The notes beneath the pieces were generated by a model. The model did not search any database. It saw nothing but the letters and a program-made list of their open reading frames with translations, and was not told where the DNA came from. A program made the translations under genes and the position numbers. 64,000 bases of DNA, taken from assembly GCF_935825525.1 (NCBI RefSeq), contig NZ_CAKXZT010000126.1, positions 94,508 to 158,507 of the forward strand, read 5' to 3'. Shown here piece by piece: positions 41,218 through 50,171 of the stretch (the stretch's first letter is position 1; each line of letters begins with the position of its first letter). This stretch comes from Mesorhizobium escarrei (lineage in GTDB: Bacteria > Pseudomonadota > Alphaproteobacteria > Rhizobiales > Rhizobiaceae).

Positions 41218-42098
41218 GCGACAAATCCGCAGCCGAGCTTGAACGCGATGCCGAGATCGCCCGGGCCAAAGTAGCAGACACCGCCGATTCGATCCGCAGC
41301 AAGATGACACCGGGTCAATTGATCGATGAATTTACCGGAATGTTTTCCGGCGGCGAGGGGTCTGCTATGCTTGGCAACCTCAAGTCGCAAGTCAGGGACA
41401 ACCCGTTGCCGCTGACGTTGATTGGAGCCGGCCTGGCCTGGCTGATCCTCGGCAACGGCGCGTCGGCAACCAACTCAGCTGCCGCCGCTTATCGGACAGG
41501 CACGGCTCGTGACGCGTTCTCGGACCCGCGCAGCGATGAGGATTTCAGCCAGGGCAGCGAAGCGTCCGGAATCGGGGCGATGCTCTCGGATACCGCCGGT
41601 TCGGTTACATCAGCAGCAAGCGGCGCGGCCGAAGCTGCGGCAAACGCTGCAACGGGCGCCAAGGAGAGGATGACAAACACCGCCGGCCAACTCGGCTCAA
41701 GCGCCAGCGATATAGCGGCGCGGACGCGCCAATCGGCACAAGACCTCTTCGAGCGCGAACCGCTGGCTATCGCCGCAGTCGGCCTTGCGCTGGGCACTGC
41801 CATCGGGGTGATGCTGCCACACACAGCCACAGAGGATGAGCAACTTGGCGCCTACCGCGACAAAATTCGCGACAGTGCGGAGGAGGTTTTCGAAACGGGC
41901 CTGGAGCAAGCAAAGCAAGTTGCCGCCGAGACCTACGAAACGGTCAAGGAAGAGGCCGACCGGCAAGGCTCGGGTGGAGATGCCGACACGCTGGCAGGCA
42001 AGGTCGGCAAAGTTGTCGAATCGGCGGCAAAGCGAACCGAGGAAGCCATTCGCGATCGTTTGCCGGGGTCGTCGGACGGGTCTTCCACCAACTCGTAG
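41214..42098 (+). CDS. DUF3618 domain-containing protein
   Basis: A 294-residue protein. Its N-terminus, SAAELERDAEIARAKVADTA then DSIRSKMTPGQLIDEF, is the DUF3618 signature. Two hydrophobic segments follow (LPLTLIGAGLAWLILGNGAS and PLAIAAVGLALGTAIGVMLP), separated by an Ala/Gly/Ser-rich helical region with ElaB/YqjD character, and a Glu-rich tail. It is the last gene of the coupled operon 40104-42098. Members bind membranes and are induced by stress in related bacteria. Confidence 0.85.
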   Translation: MSDKSAAELERDAEIARAKVADTADSIRSKMTPGQLIDEFTGMFSGGEGSAMLGNLKSQVRDNPLPLTLIGAGLAWLILGNGASATNSAAAAYRTGTARDAFSDPRSDEDFSQGSEASGIGAMLSDTAGSVTSAASGAAEAAANAATGAKERMTNTAGQLGSSASDIAARTRQSAQDLFEREPLAIAAVGLALGTAIGVMLPHTATEDEQLGAYRDKIRDSAEEVFETGLEQAKQVAAETYETVKEEADRQGSGGDADTLAGKVGKVVESAAKRTEEAIRDRLPGSSDGSSTNS

Positions 42099-42201
42099 CT
42101 CGCCACCGGCCTGAAGGCCAGGTCCATAGGACGTCATCCGGCATCGTCTCCGGCGCGCGCCCGGGCCTTTGCGAGAGCAGGTGGCTGGCCAGTCCGCTTT
42201 G

Positions 42202-43206
42202 CTACGGAGCAAGCTCGTCGACGGCGCCGGCGATCTCGTTCTTGAACTCGACTTTCGTGCCCGGCTGCACCATGGAGCCGAGATCTTCGGCATCCCAATT
42301 GGTCAGCCGGATGCAGCCATGCGAGAAGGTCGTGCCGATCTTACCAGGTTCGGGCGTTCCGTGGATGCCGTAGCTTTCGATGGAGAGATCGATCCACACC
42401 GATCCCACAGGATTGTTCGGCCCGGCAGCGATGGTGAAGGGACGCTTGGCCTTGACTCCCTTGAAAGCGAAATCCGGATCGTAGTGATAGGTCGGGTTGC
42501 GCACCACGCGCTTGACCTCCGCCATGCCGCTTGGCGCCGGGTTTTCATCGCTGCCGATCGAGGCGGGGTAGACTGCGAGCCATTTGCCGGAAGGATCGAG
42601 CACGCGCACCAGGCGAGCGCCCTTGTCGACCTCAATGCCGGCAACGGCCGCGGGAGGATCGCCCCGGCCAACATCAGGCACGATCAAGGTCTTGCCGGGC
42701 CTCCTGAAGCCGACGCCCGGATTGAGCATCTTGAGCAACTCTTCGCTGACATGGAAGCGCTCCGCCAGCTTCTCCGCCGCGTTGCGATAGGCGAGCCGCC
42801 GCAGACGGGCCATCCTCTCCATGCGAGCCGGAATACGCCTGGTGAAGGGTCCGCGCACATCCTTGCGCGTCACCTCATAGGTGACCAGCACCGGGTCGGA
42901 GGAGGTCTCCGTGAGCTTGCTCCAGGTCTCCGCAGTGAGCTTGCCATCGGATCGGAGTCCGTTCGCCTGCTGAAAGGCGCCGACTGCCTTAGCGAAGTTC
43001 TCTGAGAGGCGACCGTCGATCAGCCCCGGCGAGAAGCGGGCGCGATCCAAAAGAATCTGCGCCTTGAGCAGCGTCGGATCGACATCCTCTGATTCGCCGG
43101 CGGTGAACTGGGCCTGATTGACGGTCGCCAAGTCCAGTTTGGCCGAACGCGCCCCGCCGCATGCGAGGGCAAGCATCGCGGCGAAGACGAGGAGAAGCCT
43201 GACCAT
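42202..43206 (-). CDS. L,D-transpeptidase with peptidoglycan-binding domain
   Basis: 334 residues. A signal peptide (MVRLLLVFAAMLALACGGAR) is followed by a peptidoglycan-binding domain 1 (LKAQILLDRARFSPGLIDGR, FQQANGLRSDGKLTAETW), a LysM-like segment (LAERFHVSEELLKMLNPGVG) and the YkuD catalytic domain with HGTPEPGKIGTTFSHGCIRL, containing the H-x14-S-H-G-C-x-R motif. The Cys is the nucleophile for forming 3-3 cross-links or attaching proteins. The ATG at 43206 follows AGGAAGGCTATCG. Confidence 0.93.
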   Translation of the reverse strand: MVRLLLVFAAMLALACGGARSAKLDLATVNQAQFTAGESEDVDPTLLKAQILLDRARFSPGLIDGRLSENFAKAVGAFQQANGLRSDGKLTAETWSKLTETSSDPVLVTYEVTRKDVRGPFTRRIPARMERMARLRRLAYRNAAEKLAERFHVSEELLKMLNPGVGFRRPGKTLIVPDVGRGDPPAAVAGIEVDKGARLVRVLDPSGKWLAVYPASIGSDENPAPSGMAEVKRVVRNPTYHYDPDFAFKGVKAKRPFTIAAGPNNPVGSVWIDLSIESYGIHGTPEPGKIGTTFSHGCIRLTNWDAEDLGSMVQPGTKVEFKNEIAGAVDELAP

Positions 43207-43293
43207 CGATAGCCTTCCTGGGACCCGCAACAGGAGCCCGCTTCTATGACGCGGCACGGCCCTGTGTGGTTCCTTCGCTCGAGCGATATTCTG

Positions 43294-43338
43294 ATTGAAG
43301 CGACATGGGATTGAAGCGACTTGCTGAATTGAAGCGAC
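43294..43338. repeat. Three direct repeats of ATTGAAGCGAC
   Basis: The 11-mer occurs at 43294-43304, 43310-43320 and 43328-43338, period 16-18 bp, with a partial fourth (CCGAAGCG) after it. It sits between the L,D-transpeptidase start (43206) and the LysR gene stop (43363), on the 5' side of the transpeptidase gene. Confidence 0.7.
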
Positions 43339-43362
43339 TCGGGCCGAAGCGCCGTAGCGCCG

Positions 43363-44352
43363 TCAGCCCACCTCTCGCAAAATGAAGTCGTGCAGCATCT
43401 TGGCTGCCGGCGACAGCACGCGATTTTTAACGGTGATCAGGCTGTAAGGCCTGACCTCGATGTCGAATTCGGTCTGGACGACGTCGATGGCGCCGGCCAG
43501 CCCCTCTGGGTTCTGGATGAATTTCGCCACCTGGATCGACACCGGCGCGATGGCGTCCGACTGTGCGACCATGACCAGGGTGAGCAGCAGCGAGCTGGTG
43601 TTGAGGATGCGGTCCGGCAGCGCGATGTTGCGGTTCAGGAAATTGCTCTCCATCGCCTGGCGCAGCGGCGAGCCGCCCGACTGGAAAACCCAGTCATAGG
43701 CGGCGGTCTCCTCCAGCCGCACCGCCTTGCCCTTAGCCAGCGGGTGGCCGCGGCGCACGATGAGGCAGGCTTTTTCGACGCCGATGACGCGGGCCTCGAA
43801 CAGCCGCGGATTGAGGTCCTCGGGGATGCGCGCGATGATGAAATCGTGACGTGTGGCGATCAGCTCGCGCGCCAGCACATTGGAGGTCTCGACCTGCATG
43901 GTGATCTCGATACGCGGATAGATGCGCCGGATCTCGCGGATCGCCGGCACGGCGAGCTCGATTGCAGGGGCCGTCACCGCGCCCAGGAACACCGAACCGC
44001 CCTTGCCCGCCTTGAGCTCGGATATCTCGCGGTCGACTTCACGCATCTCGAGCAGGATCGAACGCGCGCGCCTCGCCAACGCCTTGCCATAGGGCGTCAG
44101 CGTGATGCCGCGCGGCAGCCTCTCGCACAGCTTGACGTCGAGCACCGCCTCCATCTCGGCGATCATGCGCGAGGCGGCGGGCTGGGAGATGTTCATGACC
44201 TGGGCTGCCGCGCTGACCCGGCCATGGTCATCGAGGGCTGCGATCATGCGCATGTGGCGCAGACTGAGGCCGCTGCGCAGCAAGGTTTCACTCCTGCCGG
44301 GACTTTCCCCATAACCCTCTGAAAGTCCGCCAGGATCCCGTAGCGCCGCCAT
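43363..44352 (-). CDS. gbpR: LysR-family regulator, GbpR-like
   Basis: A 329-residue LysR regulator with an N-terminal helix-turn-helix (HMRMIAALDDHGRVSAAAQV, MNISQPAASRMIAEMEAVLD, PRGITLTPYGKAL) and a periplasmic-protein-like effector domain. It is divergent from chvE, as GbpR is in Agrobacterium, where it controls chvE in response to sugars. The start at 44352 is the ATG after CGAGGAGC; a GTG at 44412 is also in frame. The name is from position and family, not from a specificity residue. Confidence 0.75.
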   Translation of the reverse strand: MAALRDPGGLSEGYGESPGRSETLLRSGLSLRHMRMIAALDDHGRVSAAAQVMNISQPAASRMIAEMEAVLDVKLCERLPRGITLTPYGKALARRARSILLEMREVDREISELKAGKGGSVFLGAVTAPAIELAVPAIREIRRIYPRIEITMQVETSNVLARELIATRHDFIIARIPEDLNPRLFEARVIGVEKACLIVRRGHPLAKGKAVRLEETAAYDWVFQSGGSPLRQAMESNFLNRNIALPDRILNTSSLLLTLVMVAQSDAIAPVSIQVAKFIQNPEGLAGAIDVVQTEFDIEVRPYSLITVKNRVLSPAAKMLHDFILREVG

Positions 44353-44687
44353 GATGTCCGTTTGCTCCTCGCTGGTGGCCGGCCGGCAATCCCGGCCCGA
44401 TCTTTTGGCCACTTTGAATTCTTTTGGCCAGTTTCAGTATATCAGCTTGGGTATAGCAACTACCAAAGATCGCATTTGACAGTTATGGCAAAGCGCCACA
44501 CGTTTGCGCGTCCTGAAACCTGACCGTCGCCAGCGAGAAAGATCGCATCGACCGGAACCAGAGTCTCAGGGCCGATTGGGAGGATACCGGAGATCGATAT
44601 GGCGGCAGCGGCGCGTTTTGGCGCTCCTGCACGATCGCGCGGCCCACGAAACCCAGGGTGCGCGTCCATCAACCAGGGAGAGTTAAT
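44353..44687. other. Divergent control region between gbpR and chvE
   Basis: The 335-bp gap carries no gene. Its distinctive content is at 44401-44456 (two direct repeats and an AT-rich palindrome-like site, listed separately). The rest is GC-rich leader sequence of chvE. Confidence 0.6.
44401..44456. promoter_or_regulatory. Candidate GbpR binding sites
   Basis: TCTTTTGGCCA occurs at 44401-44411 and again at 44420-44430, a 19-bp period, about two helical turns. It is followed by GTATATCAGCTTGGGTATA (near 44437-44455), an imperfect inverted repeat containing a T-N11-A LysR-type motif. The site lies just upstream of the gbpR start and 230 bp before chvE. Confidence 0.45.
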
Positions 44688-45752
44688 GTGAAGATCATCA
44701 AGACACTGGCCGCCGTCGCGGCCCTTAGCATCGCGGCCATGACGGTCCCGGCGCAGGCAGGCGAAGGCCTCATCGGCGTGCTGATGCCGACCAAGACCTC
44801 GCAGCGCTGGATCAACGACGGCGACGCCGTCAAGTCCCAGCTCGAGGCTCTGGGCTACACTGTCGACCTGCAATATGCGCAGGACGACATCCCCAACCAG
44901 CTCAGCCAGCTGGAAAACGAAATCACCAAGGGCCCAAAGGCGCTGATCATCGCCTCGATCGACGGCACCACTTTGTCGGACGCGCTGCAGAAGGCGGCTG
45001 ACGCCGGCGTCGTCGTCGTCGCCTATGACCGACTGATCAAGAAGACTCCGAATGTCGACTACTACACCACTTTCGACAATTTCGGCGTCGGCGTCATCCA
45101 GGCGAAATCGCTGCTCAAGGGCCTCGGCTATCCTGAGAACAAGGGTCCGTTCAACGTCGAACTGTTCGGCGGCTCGCCCGACGACAACAACGCCTTCTTC
45201 TTCTACGACGGCGCCATGTCCGTTCTACAGCCGCTGATCGACGACAAGACCCTGGTCGTGAAGTCCGGCCAGATGGGCATGGACAAGGTCGGCACGCTCC
45301 GCTGGCTGGCAGCCACCGCCCAGGCCCGCATGGACAATCTGCTCTCCGCCAACTACTCGGATGGCAGCCGCGTCGATGGCGTGCTCTCGCCGTATGACGG
45401 CCTGTCGCGCGGCATCATCGCCTCGCTTCGCGCCGTTGGTTACGGCACGGCCGATCAGCCATGGCCAATCGTCACCGGCCAGGATGCCGAAACCGCTTCG
45501 GTCAAGGCGATCATCGCCGGCGAGCAGTACTCGACCGTGTTCAAGGACACCCGCGAACTCGCCAAGGCGACGGTCGAGCTCGTCGACAAGGTGCTCTCGG
45601 GCGGCAAGCCGGAAGGCCTCGACACCAAGACCTACAACAACGACGTCAAGGTCGTCCCCTCGATCCTGCTGACGCCGCATGATGTCGACAAGTCGAACTA
45701 CCAGGCCCTGGTGGTCGATTCCGGCTACATCAAGGCCGAAGAGCTGAAGTAA
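44688..45752 (+). CDS. chvE: Multiple sugar-binding periplasmic protein ChvE
   Basis: A 354-residue periplasmic binding protein of the ribose/xylose-type fold. In Agrobacterium ChvE binds glucose, galactose, arabinose and xylose and acts both in uptake and in virulence signalling. Here the signal peptide ends near VPAQAGEG, then [60 protein letters not shown] and [18 protein letters not shown]. The GTG at 44688 is used as start because AGGGAGAG precedes it and the signal peptide begins there; the neighbouring ATG is out of frame. A strong hairpin lies between it and gguA. Confidence 0.95.
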   Translation: MKIIKTLAAVAALSIAAMTVPAQAGEGLIGVLMPTKTSQRWINDGDAVKSQLEALGYTVDLQYAQDDIPNQLSQLENEITKGPKALIIASIDGTTLSDALQKAADAGVVVVAYDRLIKKTPNVDYYTTFDNFGVGVIQAKSLLKGLGYPENKGPFNVELFGGSPDDNNAFFFYDGAMSVLQPLIDDKTLVVKSGQMGMDKVGTLRWLAATAQARMDNLLSANYSDGSRVDGVLSPYDGLSRGIIASLRAVGYGTADQPWPIVTGQDAETASVKAIIAGEQYSTVFKDTRELAKATVELVDKVLSGGKPEGLDTKTYNNDVKVVPSILLTPHDVDKSNYQALVVDSGYIKAEELK

Positions 45753-45769
45753 CCGCAGACGTAAAACCC

Positions 45770-45794
45770 GGGGTCCTGCGTAACGCAGGGCCCC
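45770..45794 (+). terminator. Intercistronic hairpin between chvE and gguA
   Basis: GGGGTCCTGCG and CGCAGGGCCCC pair over 11 positions (one T-G wobble) around a TAA loop, 18 bp after the chvE stop. There is no long T-run, so it more likely stabilises the chvE mRNA or partly ends transcription than fully stops it. This would keep the binding protein in excess over the membrane components. Confidence 0.65.
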
Positions 45795-45851
45795 GCTTCG
45801 TCAGTGAACGACCCCGGTATGTTTCCGGACCTCGCAGGAGTGATATTGCCG

Positions 45852-47384
45852 ATGGCCTCGACGATTTTGGAGATGCGTGACATCACCAAGACGTTTCCCG
45901 GCGTCAAGGCGCTTTCGAATGTCAACCTCAGCGTCGAGGAAGGCGAGATCCACGCCGTGGTCGGCGAGAACGGCGCCGGCAAGTCGACACTGATGAAGGT
46001 GCTGTCGGGCGTATATCCAGCCGGCACCTATGACGGCGAAATCGTCTATCGCGGCGATGAGTGCCATTTCAAAGGCATCCACGACAGCGAGCGCCGCGGC
46101 ATCGTCATCATTCACCAGGAACTCGCGCTGGTGCCGATGCTGTCGATCGCCGAAAACATCTTCCTCGGCAACGAGCACGCCAGCTACGGCATCATCGACT
46201 GGAACGCCAACGAGACGCGCACCAGCGCTCTGCTCAAGAAGGTGGGCCTTAGGGAAGACCCCAAGACGCTGATTACCAATATCGGCGTCGGCAAGCAGCA
46301 ACTGGTCGAGATCGCCAAGGCGCTCAGCAAGGAAGTGCAGTTGCTGATCCTCGACGAGCCGACGGCGAGCCTGTCCGAAAAGGACAGCCAGGCGCTGCTC
46401 GAACTGCTGCTCGAATTCAAGCGGCAGGGCATCACCTCGATCCTGATCTCGCACAAGCTCAACGAAATCAACCGGGTCGCCGACAAGGTCACGATCATCC
46501 GCGACGGGCGGACGATCGAGACGCTGGCGAAAAAGGACATCTCGGAAGACCGCATCATCACCTCGATGGTCGGCCGCTCGCTGGACGACCGTTATCCGTC
46601 GCGCGAGCCTAACATCGGTGAGATCGTGCTCCAGGTGAGGAACTGGTCGGTCTATCATCCGATCCATGCCGAGCGGCAAGTGATCAAGGGTATCGATATC
46701 GACGTCCGCAAGGGCGAGGTGGTGGGTATCGCCGGGCTGATGGGCGCCGGACGCACCGAATTCGCGATGAGCCTGTTCGGCCGCTCCTATGGCCGCCGCA
46801 TCACCGGCGAGGTGCTGCTCAACGGCAAGCCCATCGATGTCTCCTCTGTCAGCAAGGCAGTGGAACACGGCATTGCTTACGTCACCGAAGACCGCAAGAC
46901 CTACGGTCTCAACCTGATCGATCATATCAAGCACAACATCACGCTGGCCAATCTTCCCGGCGTGTCGCGCCACAGCGTGATCGACGACATGCGCGAGCTG
47001 GCCGTCGCCAACGACTACAAGGCCAAGACCAACATCCGCTCGTCCAGCGTTTATCAGATGACCGGCAATCTATCGGGCGGCAATCAACAGAAGGTGGTGC
47101 TGTCGAAGTGGCTGTTCGCCAATCCGGAGGTGCTGATCCTCGACGAGCCGACGCGCGGCATCGACGTTGGCGCCAAGTATGAAATCTACACGATCATCGC
47201 GCGTCTCGCCTCGGAGGGTAAGGCGATCATCGTCATCTCGTCGGAGATGCCCGAACTGCTCGGCATCACCGACCGTATCTATGTCATGAACGAAGGACGT
47301 ATCGTCGGCGAAATGGCGGCGAGCGATGCCAGCCAGGAAAAGATCATGCGCGCCATCGTTCGCGGAGAAGGAAAAGCATCATGA
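45852..47384 (+). CDS. gguA: Multiple-sugar ABC transporter ATP-binding protein GguA
   Basis: A 510-residue protein with two ABC domains of the sugar-importer class: [55 protein letters not shown] in the first half, and [40 protein letters not shown] and [13 protein letters not shown] in the second. The start at 45852 follows CAGGAGTG at a rather long distance; longer readings lack support. The stop overlaps gguB as ATGA. The name follows the chvE-gguABC gene order. Confidence 0.93.
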   Translation: MASTILEMRDITKTFPGVKALSNVNLSVEEGEIHAVVGENGAGKSTLMKVLSGVYPAGTYDGEIVYRGDECHFKGIHDSERRGIVIIHQELALVPMLSIAENIFLGNEHASYGIIDWNANETRTSALLKKVGLREDPKTLITNIGVGKQQLVEIAKALSKEVQLLILDEPTASLSEKDSQALLELLLEFKRQGITSILISHKLNEINRVADKVTIIRDGRTIETLAKKDISEDRIITSMVGRSLDDRYPSREPNIGEIVLQVRNWSVYHPIHAERQVIKGIDIDVRKGEVVGIAGLMGAGRTEFAMSLFGRSYGRRITGEVLLNGKPIDVSSVSKAVEHGIAYVTEDRKTYGLNLIDHIKHNITLANLPGVSRHSVIDDMRELAVANDYKAKTNIRSSSVYQMTGNLSGGNQQKVVLSKWLFANPEVLILDEPTRGIDVGAKYEIYTIIARLASEGKAIIVISSEMPELLGITDRIYVMNEGRIVGEMAASDASQEKIMRAIVRGEGKAS

Positions 47385-48673
47385 GCACCGAAAGCGGTCC
47401 CGTCCCGAAAAGCGGCGTCGCCGAAGATGTGCAGCAAGGGCCGCGCGTTGCCGTCTCGGCGCTGGTCACCAATTTGCGCGAATACGGTCTGATCCTGGCG
47501 CTTATCGCCATCATGGTGTTCTTCCAGTACACGACGTCCGGAACGCTGTTCAAGCCGGTGAACTTGAGTAACCTGGTGCAGCAGAACAGCTTCATCATCG
47601 TGATGGCGCTGGGCATGCTGCTGGTGATCGTCTCCGGCCATATCGATCTCAGCGTCGGCTCCGTCGCCGGTTTTATCGGCGCGCTGGCGGCGATGATGAT
47701 GGTCATCTGGCCGCTCGGCCCTTTCAGCAATCCGCTGGTGGTGTCGATCATCTGCCTGATCGTCGGTGGTGCAATCGGCGCGGCACAAGGCTACTGGATT
47801 GCCTATCACCGAATACCGAGCTTCATCGTCACGCTGGCGGGGATGCTGATCTTCCGCGGCATCTGCCAGGCGCTGCTGGGTGGGGGGTCTTCCGTGGGGC
47901 CGCTTCCGGTCGGCTTCAAGGCGCTCAGTTCCGGCTTCATTCCCGACGTGATCGGCTCATTGACGCTGATACCGCCGGTCGTGAACGCCGCCGGCAAGAC
48001 AATCGTCGGCAGCGGCCTGACGCTGCACATGACGACGATCCTGCTCGGCATCGTCGCCGTGGTCGCCTATGCATATTTCGGGCTCAGGGCACGGCGCAGC
48101 CGCGAGCGGCATGGCTACGAAGCCGAGCCGTTCTCGCTGTTCGTCATCAAGACCCTGGTGACCAGCGCGCTGGCGCTGTTTCTGGTCTACCAATTCGCCA
48201 CCTACAGGGGTCTGCCAATCGTTCTCGTGGTGATGGGCGTGCTGATCGCGCTGTTCGTCTTCGTCACCAAACGCATGACGGTCGGCCGCCGTATCTACGC
48301 AATGGGCGGCAATGCCAAGGCGGCGCAGCTTTCGGGTATCAAGACCGAGCGGCTGACCCTGATGGTGTTCATCAATATGGGCGTGCTCTCGGCGCTCGGC
48401 GGGCTGATTATTGCGGCGCGCCTTGGTCAGGCGGTGCCGGCGGCCGGCCTCGGCAGCGAGCTCGACGTCATCGCCGCTGTGTTCATCGGCGGCGCTTCGG
48501 CGATGGGCGGCGTCGGCCAGGTTGTTGGCGCGGTGGTCGGCGGTTTCATCATGGGCGTCATGAACAACGGCATGTCGATCATGGGCGTCAATGTCGATTG
48601 GCAACAGGTGGTCAAAGGCCTGGTGCTGCTCGGCGCAGTGGTCTTCGACGTCTACAACAAGAACAAGGCTTGA
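47381..48673 (+). CDS. gguB: Multiple-sugar ABC transporter permease GguB
   Basis: A 430-residue membrane protein longer than the rhamnose permeases, with an N-terminal cytosolic segment, about 10-11 hydrophobic helices, and [20 protein letters not shown] near the C-terminus matching the BPD_transp_2 signature. Other landmarks are [20 protein letters not shown] and [20 protein letters not shown]. The protein resembles the XylH-type permeases. It is coupled to gguA by ATGA. Confidence 0.93.
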   Translation: MSTESGPVPKSGVAEDVQQGPRVAVSALVTNLREYGLILALIAIMVFFQYTTSGTLFKPVNLSNLVQQNSFIIVMALGMLLVIVSGHIDLSVGSVAGFIGALAAMMMVIWPLGPFSNPLVVSIICLIVGGAIGAAQGYWIAYHRIPSFIVTLAGMLIFRGICQALLGGGSSVGPLPVGFKALSSGFIPDVIGSLTLIPPVVNAAGKTIVGSGLTLHMTTILLGIVAVVAYAYFGLRARRSRERHGYEAEPFSLFVIKTLVTSALALFLVYQFATYRGLPIVLVVMGVLIALFVFVTKRMTVGRRIYAMGGNAKAAQLSGIKTERLTLMVFINMGVLSALGGLIIAARLGQAVPAAGLGSELDVIAAVFIGGASAMGGVGQVVGAVVGGFIMGVMNNGMSIMGVNVDWQQVVKGLVLLGAVVFDVYNKNKA

Positions 48674-48686
48674 GGGCGAGGGAACT

Positions 48687-48782
48687 CATGCATGTCGCCA
48701 AAAATGTGCAGCGTATTGGGACAACGGCATCAATAAAAGCAAGGATTAAAGCGGGCCCCTTTTCAAACGCGGCGCGCTTTTA
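48687..48782 (-). repeat. Dispersed palindromic repeat, family A, copy 3 (decayed, reversed)
   Basis: CATGCATGTCGCCAAAAATG and GTGCAGCGTATTGGGACAAC correspond to the reverse complement of the 5833-5940 element with several substitutions; the terminal hairpin (AAAGCG .. CGCGCTTTTA) is degraded. It lies in the leader between gguB and gguC. Confidence 0.65.
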
Positions 48783-48961
48783 GGAGGCACGGGTCACATC
48801 GCGGCGCTGCCGGGCGGCGCAAGGAAGTCCCCCAGGGGACCGGGCCCGCGAGCGCAATCCGGACGAAGAATTTCACCCGTGGCGCGGACACCGTCCGAGC
48901 TGCGCCAGGAAAGGCTTGCCAGACCGGCAGGCCGGCCAAGGCAATTGAGAGAGGGTACGTC

Positions 48962-49954
48962 ATGCTGATTTCCCAGATCCTCGACGAGGCGGAGACCATC
49001 CGCGTCGTCGCCCGCAACGGCGGCAAGACCAGAATCATCAACGGCGCCCGCAGCGTCTATTCGCTGGCGATGGAGGCCGCGCGCACCGGCACCGGGCTCG
49101 TCGCCCTCATCGAGCGCAAGGGTTTTGGTGAAGCGGTCGACCTCGATGCCGCATACAAGAAGGGGCGGCTGTTGTCGCCGATCAACCATCCCGACCCGGC
49201 GCATCTCCACCTCACCGGCACCGGGCTGACACATCTCGGCTCCGCCGCGACCCGCGATTCCATGCACAAGAAGCTCAGCAGCGACAGCGAGGAGCAGCTC
49301 ACCGATTCCATGAAGATGTTCCGCATGGGGCTGGAGGGCGGCAAGCCAGCCAAGGGCCAGACCGGCGTGCAGCCGGAATGGTTCTACAAGGGCAACGGCA
49401 CCATGGCAGTGGCGCCCGGTGCGGCACTTCTGTCGCCCGCCTTCGCCCAGGATGCCGGCGAGGAGCCGGAAGTCGCCGGCATCTATGTCATCGGCGACGA
49501 CGGCGTCCCGTTCCGCGTCGGCTTCACGCTGTCAAACGAGTTTTCCGATCACGTCACCGAGCGCGTGAACTATCTTTTCCTCGCGCATTCCAAGCTGCGC
49601 AACGCTTCGTTCGGGCCGGAGATCCTGATCGGCGACCTGCCGTCCGACGTCAGGGGTTCCTCGCGCATCCTCCGCGACGGCGAGCTGCTGTGGGAGAAGC
49701 CGTTCCTGTCGGGCGAGGCGAACATGTCGCACACCATCGCCAATCTCGAACATCACCACTTCAAATATTCGGCCTTCCGCCAGCCGGGCGACGTGCATGT
49801 GCACATGTTCGGCACCGCGACACTGTCCTTCGCCGACGGCGTCAGGACCGAGGCCGGCGACGTCTTCGAGATCGAGGCCAGGGATTTCGGCCTGCCGCTG
49901 CGCAACCCGCTTGAAATCGAGCAGCCGGTGAAGGTGGCGGTGAAGGCGCTTTGA
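48962..49954 (+). CDS. gguC: GguC / AraD1-family protein (fumarylacetoacetase fold)
   Basis: A 330-residue protein that accompanies chvE-gguAB in rhizobia and agrobacteria. The C-terminal half carries a fumarylacetoacetate-hydrolase-like fold (VAGIYVIGDDGVPFRVGFTL, SNEFSDHVTERVNYLFLAHS, VHMFGTATLSF). Related AraD1 proteins dehydrate L-2-keto-3-deoxy sugar acids in the arabinose pathway. The metal-binding Glu/Asp set of that fold (E in SNEFSDH) is present. The ATG follows GAGAGAGGGTACGTC. It is separated from gguB by a decayed repeat and about 180 bp, so it may be expressed separately. Confidence 0.9.
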   Translation: MLISQILDEAETIRVVARNGGKTRIINGARSVYSLAMEAARTGTGLVALIERKGFGEAVDLDAAYKKGRLLSPINHPDPAHLHLTGTGLTHLGSAATRDSMHKKLSSDSEEQLTDSMKMFRMGLEGGKPAKGQTGVQPEWFYKGNGTMAVAPGAALLSPAFAQDAGEEPEVAGIYVIGDDGVPFRVGFTLSNEFSDHVTERVNYLFLAHSKLRNASFGPEILIGDLPSDVRGSSRILRDGELLWEKPFLSGEANMSHTIANLEHHHFKYSAFRQPGDVHVHMFGTATLSFADGVRTEAGDVFEIEARDFGLPLRNPLEIEQPVKVAVKAL

Positions 49955-49961
49955 ACGCCAG

Positions 49962-50152
49962 CCTTCTCCTTCTCCCCTTGTGGGAGAAGGTGGATCGGCG
50001 CCCAGCGCCGAGACGGATGAGGGGTGCTGGACGGAATGAGGCGTCGGCGCTCCCTGGAACACCCCTCATCCGACCGAGCGGAGCCTGTCCTCGGGCTTGC
50101 CGGAGGCAAGACCCGTGGGCTCGGCCACCTTCTCCCACAAGGGGAGAAGGAA
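49962..50152. repeat. Dispersed inverted-repeat element, family D
   Basis: Outer arms CCTTCTCCTTCTCCCCTTGT then GGGAGAAGGTGG, and CCACCTTCTCCCACAAGGGG then AGAAGGAAG, are inverted copies. Inner arms GGATGAGGGGTG and CACCCCTCATCCG pair as well, so the whole 190 bp can fold into a nested cruciform. It lies exactly between the convergent gguC and binding-protein genes and may serve as their bidirectional terminator. Confidence 0.85.
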
Positions 50153-50171
50153 GAAAGCGCACCCCTCAACC

